Origin: Acidobacteriota bacterium
GTDB lineage: Bacteria; Acidobacteriota; Blastocatellia; Pyrinomonadales; Pyrinomonadaceae
DNA: 7,211 bases
NCBI GenBank assembly: GCA_005790265.1
Contig: SXVE01000016.1
Location: 1-7,211, forward strand
Reading direction: 5' to 3'
Shown here: positions 5,986 through 7,211 of the stretch, one piece after another
Layout of the letters: every line of letters begins with the position of its first letter
How positions within the stretch are numbered: position 1 is the stretch's first letter
Position numbers and translations under genes: made by a program
Notes under the pieces: generated by a model
Seen by the model: the letters and a program-made list of their open reading frames with translations, nothing else
Told to the model about the DNA's origin: nothing
Databases searched by the model: none

Positions 5986-6034
5986 ATGCGAGTTAAAGTT
6001 CGCAAAGTTTTGCGAAAAACGCTCGAATTCGCAT
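5986..6034. repeat. Two-storey hairpin upstream of the 136-aa gene
   Basis: The inner stem TTCGCAAA (5999-6006) and TTTGCGAA (6009-6016) is perfect around a GT centre. The outer stem ATGCGAGTT (5986-5994) pairs with AATTCGCAT (6026-6034) over 9 bp with one G-T pair. The inner element alone would suit a dimeric DNA-binding protein. The nested form also makes sense as RNA. No T-tract follows directly, so a terminator is less likely. Confidence 0.4.
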
Positions 6035-6177
6035 AAAAATTTTCGCGCGGCTCGTTTTTCCTTTTCGCTCGCTGCCGAAATCGAGCGTCGCCGTTTTGTT
6101 TCACCGCAAGATTATTAGATTTTCCGACAATTTTGTTTTATAGTAATCAGCAAATCCGGTCAGTTATCGGCGGCAAA

Positions 6178-6227
6178 TTGTGAATTGATTCGGATGTTGA
6201 CGGGCGGCGAAGAATTAGAATTCACAA
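6178..6227. repeat. Spaced 9-bp inverted repeat
   Basis: TTGTGAATT (6178-6186) and AATTCACAA (6219-6227) are exact reverse complements separated by 32 bp, so the half-sites are 41 bp apart, about four helical turns. It lies 124 bp or more upstream of the ATG at 6351. It could be a pair of operator half-sites or a leader stem; a chance occurrence in AT-rich DNA is not excluded. Confidence 0.25.
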
Positions 6228-6326
6228 CCGCGTTCGTCCAAGCAAAAACAAGTCTTTTTAATAAATCCTTAAAGACGTTCGTCAAGTTTTTTGTCTGCGG
6301 CAAAAAAGTTTTTCACTCGGAATATC

Positions 6327-6341
6327 ATTCAAAAATTGAAT
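6327..6341. repeat. Inverted repeat next to the 6351 start codon
   Basis: ATTCAA-AAA-TTGAAT is a perfect 6-bp inverted repeat ending 9 nt before the ATG at 6351, where a ribosome binding site would normally be. No Shine-Dalgarno sequence is present there, so this element may affect initiation or act as an operator. The half-site matches the palindromes at 1585-1600 and 1854-1867. Confidence 0.25.
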
Positions 6342-6350
6342 AAATCACTT

Positions 6351-6761
6351 ATGGCGCTTAAAAAATTCAAATTTAATTTAGAGTTTCTGGTAGAAATTAA
6401 CGATTTTCACGCGGACGAAAGCAATTTTTTCGCTTCCGGCACTTCGGGCGCGGCGGTTAAAAGCAGCGAAAACGCTGAACGGCAAAAGCGTTTGTTCGCC
6501 GAACTCGTCAGCAATGAAAAATTTGTAACGAACTACGTCAAGCAGTTTTTCGTTGATATGCTCGAAGTCGAAGCGCGCGATTTGGTGCAGGCTCGATTAT
6601 TTGCCGATCAATCACAAGCCGAAAGCGACGTTTTGGTTGAAGCGTTGGAAATTTTGCCGCCGGAAGATCGCCAATTTTTCGAGCAATGTCTCGACGAGCA
6701 AATGTTTATTACCGATTCGACCGAATTTTCGCTCGCCGAAATATCAATGAAAGAAATTTAA
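6351..6761 (+). CDS. Hypothetical acidic protein, 136 aa
   Basis: I do not recognise a family. The frame has the GC-rich third positions of its neighbours and an ordered, non-repetitive composition, which supports a real gene. The product is probably cytoplasmic: there is no signal peptide or membrane segment. Residues 1-13 are basic/hydrophobic (MALKKFKFNLEFL), residues 20-41 look flexible (Gly/Ser/Ala-rich), and from about residue 42 to 118 the sequence is predicted by eye to be mostly helical and acidic (AERQKRLFAELVSNEKFV, VDMLEVEARDLVQARLF, EALEILPPEDRQFFEQ). It has one cysteine (113). Helical acidic proteins of this size often bind other proteins, but no function is assigned. The ATG at 6351 is preferred over an in-frame TTG at 6291; neither has a clear ribosome binding site. 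It is flanked by Fis-B on the opposite strand and converges on gltD. Confidence 0.65.
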   Translation: MALKKFKFNLEFLVEINDFHADESNFFASGTSGAAVKSSENAERQKRLFAELVSNEKFVTNYVKQFFVDMLEVEARDLVQARLFADQSQAESDVLVEALEILPPEDRQFFEQCLDEQMFITDSTEFSLAEISMKEI

Positions 6762-6912
6762 CCTCGGCGCACTTTTCGTTTCTCTTTCAAAAACCACGAC
6801 TTTCAGCGCAGCGCAATAATTTCGCGCGCGATTTTTACGGTTTCATTTCTCATCTTAAACGTTCAATAAATTGCGGTTAAAGCATCTCCAAGAAATTTTC
6901 GCTTCAAGTTTT

Positions 6913-7211
6913 TTAAGATTTTAAGTAGTCGTCAACGCCTTGCGCCGCGCGGCGTCCGTCGGCAATCGCCCAAACGACCAGCGATTGACCGCGCTCGCAG
7001 TCGCCGGCGGCGAAAACGTGCGGTTGATTGGTTTGTTTATTTTCAGCCGTCGCAATCGTTTGCCGATTCGTCCGCTCGACGCCCAAATCATCGAGAAATT
7101 TCGTTTTTTCCGCGCCGGTAAAACCCATCGCGAGAAAAACGACGTCGGCGTCCCAACGCTTTTCGCTGCCGGCGATTACGCGCGAAACTTTCGCGTTATT
7201 TTCCTCAACCC
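6913..7211 (-). CDS. gltD: Glutamate synthase small subunit, C-terminal 98 residues (runs off the window)
   Basis: The gene enters from the right edge and ends at a TAA at 6915-6913. The visible part is the C-terminal FAD/NAD(P)H oxidoreductase lobe of the glutamate synthase beta subunit. It shows ADVVFLAMGFTGAEK, then the flavin-binding FAAGDCERGQSLVVWAIADG followed by RRAAQGVDDYL, a signature closely kept in GltD. The subunit takes electrons from NADPH through FAD to the large subunit GltB, which makes two glutamates from glutamine and 2-oxoglutarate in the cytoplasm. gltB would be expected upstream, beyond the right edge. Related small-subunit-like oxidoreductases share parts of this motif, but the GQSLVVWAI segment favours GltD. 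No strong terminator hairpin was found in the 151 bp between this gene and the convergent one ending at 6761. Confidence 0.9.
   Translation of the reverse strand, partial: VEENNAKVSRVIAGSEKRWDADVVFLAMGFTGAEKTKFLDDLGVERTNRQTIATAENKQTNQPHVFAAGDCERGQSLVVWAIADGRRAAQGVDDYLKS

Larger units (their letters stand above)
5745..6350. other. Intergenic region between Fis-B and the 136-aa protein gene
   Basis: This 606-bp AT-rich spacer should contain divergent promoters for Fis-B and the gene at 6351. No well-spaced -35/-10 pair stands out; TATAGT at 6139-6144 is the best -10-like box for the plus strand but lacks a good -35. A short open frame at 5865-6104 (minus) encodes a Lys/Arg-rich peptide with no family resemblance and is treated as spurious. 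Notable sequence is limited to the inverted repeats listed separately and CCGGA-TT-TCCGG at 5806-5817. Confidence 0.5.

Noticed and set aside
5865..6104. 79-codon minus-strand frame
   Set aside because: The product is Lys/Arg/Asn-rich without motif or ribosome binding site, and it runs across the nested inverted repeat.
1..7211. tRNA, rRNA, CRISPR array, transposase or phage genes
   Set aside because: None was recognised: there are no regularly spaced repeats, no tRNA-like TTCRA arms with matching stems, and no mobile-element proteins.

Overview
The window probably comes from an Acidobacteriota genome, perhaps the Blastocatellia/Pyrinomonadaceae branch. This is inferred from gene content: large Oar-like TonB-dependent receptors with an N-terminal carboxypeptidase-regulatory domain, free-standing Fis-type regulators, and moderate-GC genes separated by long AT-rich spacers. 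No rRNA or marker gene is present to confirm it.

Layout from left to right. (1) 1-350, minus strand: the 5' end of an Oar-like TonB-dependent receptor gene (TBDR1) that runs off the window. (2) 351-1028: a divergent intergenic region. It holds a good promoter for TBDR1 with a perfect palindrome in its spacer, three copies of TTTACCAATT, and a long imperfect inverted repeat. (3) 1029-1370, plus: a 113-aa protein ending in a Fis-type helix-turn-helix (Fis-A). (4) 1396-1487: a perfect palindrome with 32-bp arms and an overlapping, competing hairpin. (5) 1488-2104: a 0.6-kb stretch without a convincing gene, leading to (6) 2105-5251, plus: a complete 1048-aa Oar-like receptor (TBDR2). (7) 5273-5373: two hairpins between convergent genes. 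(8) 5379-5744, minus: a second Fis-type protein (Fis-B), closely paralogous to Fis-A. (9) 5745-6350: AT-rich spacer with several inverted repeats. (10) 6351-6761, plus: an unrecognised acidic 136-aa protein. (11) 6913-7211, minus: the 3' end of the glutamate synthase small-subunit gene (gltD), which runs off the window.

The most notable point is the arrangement TBDR1 < > Fis-A > TBDR2 > < Fis-B. Two near-identical small DNA-binding proteins without receiver or AAA+ domains alternate with two related outer-membrane receptors. Receptors of this type move, or anchor the handling of, ligands at the outer membrane using TonB energy. The neighbouring Fis-type proteins are plausible local regulators, and the palindrome in the TBDR1 promoter is a concrete candidate target. 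This regulatory link is inference from gene order and DNA motifs. Nothing in the window names the ligand. gltD is ordinary nitrogen metabolism and probably unrelated to the receptor cluster.
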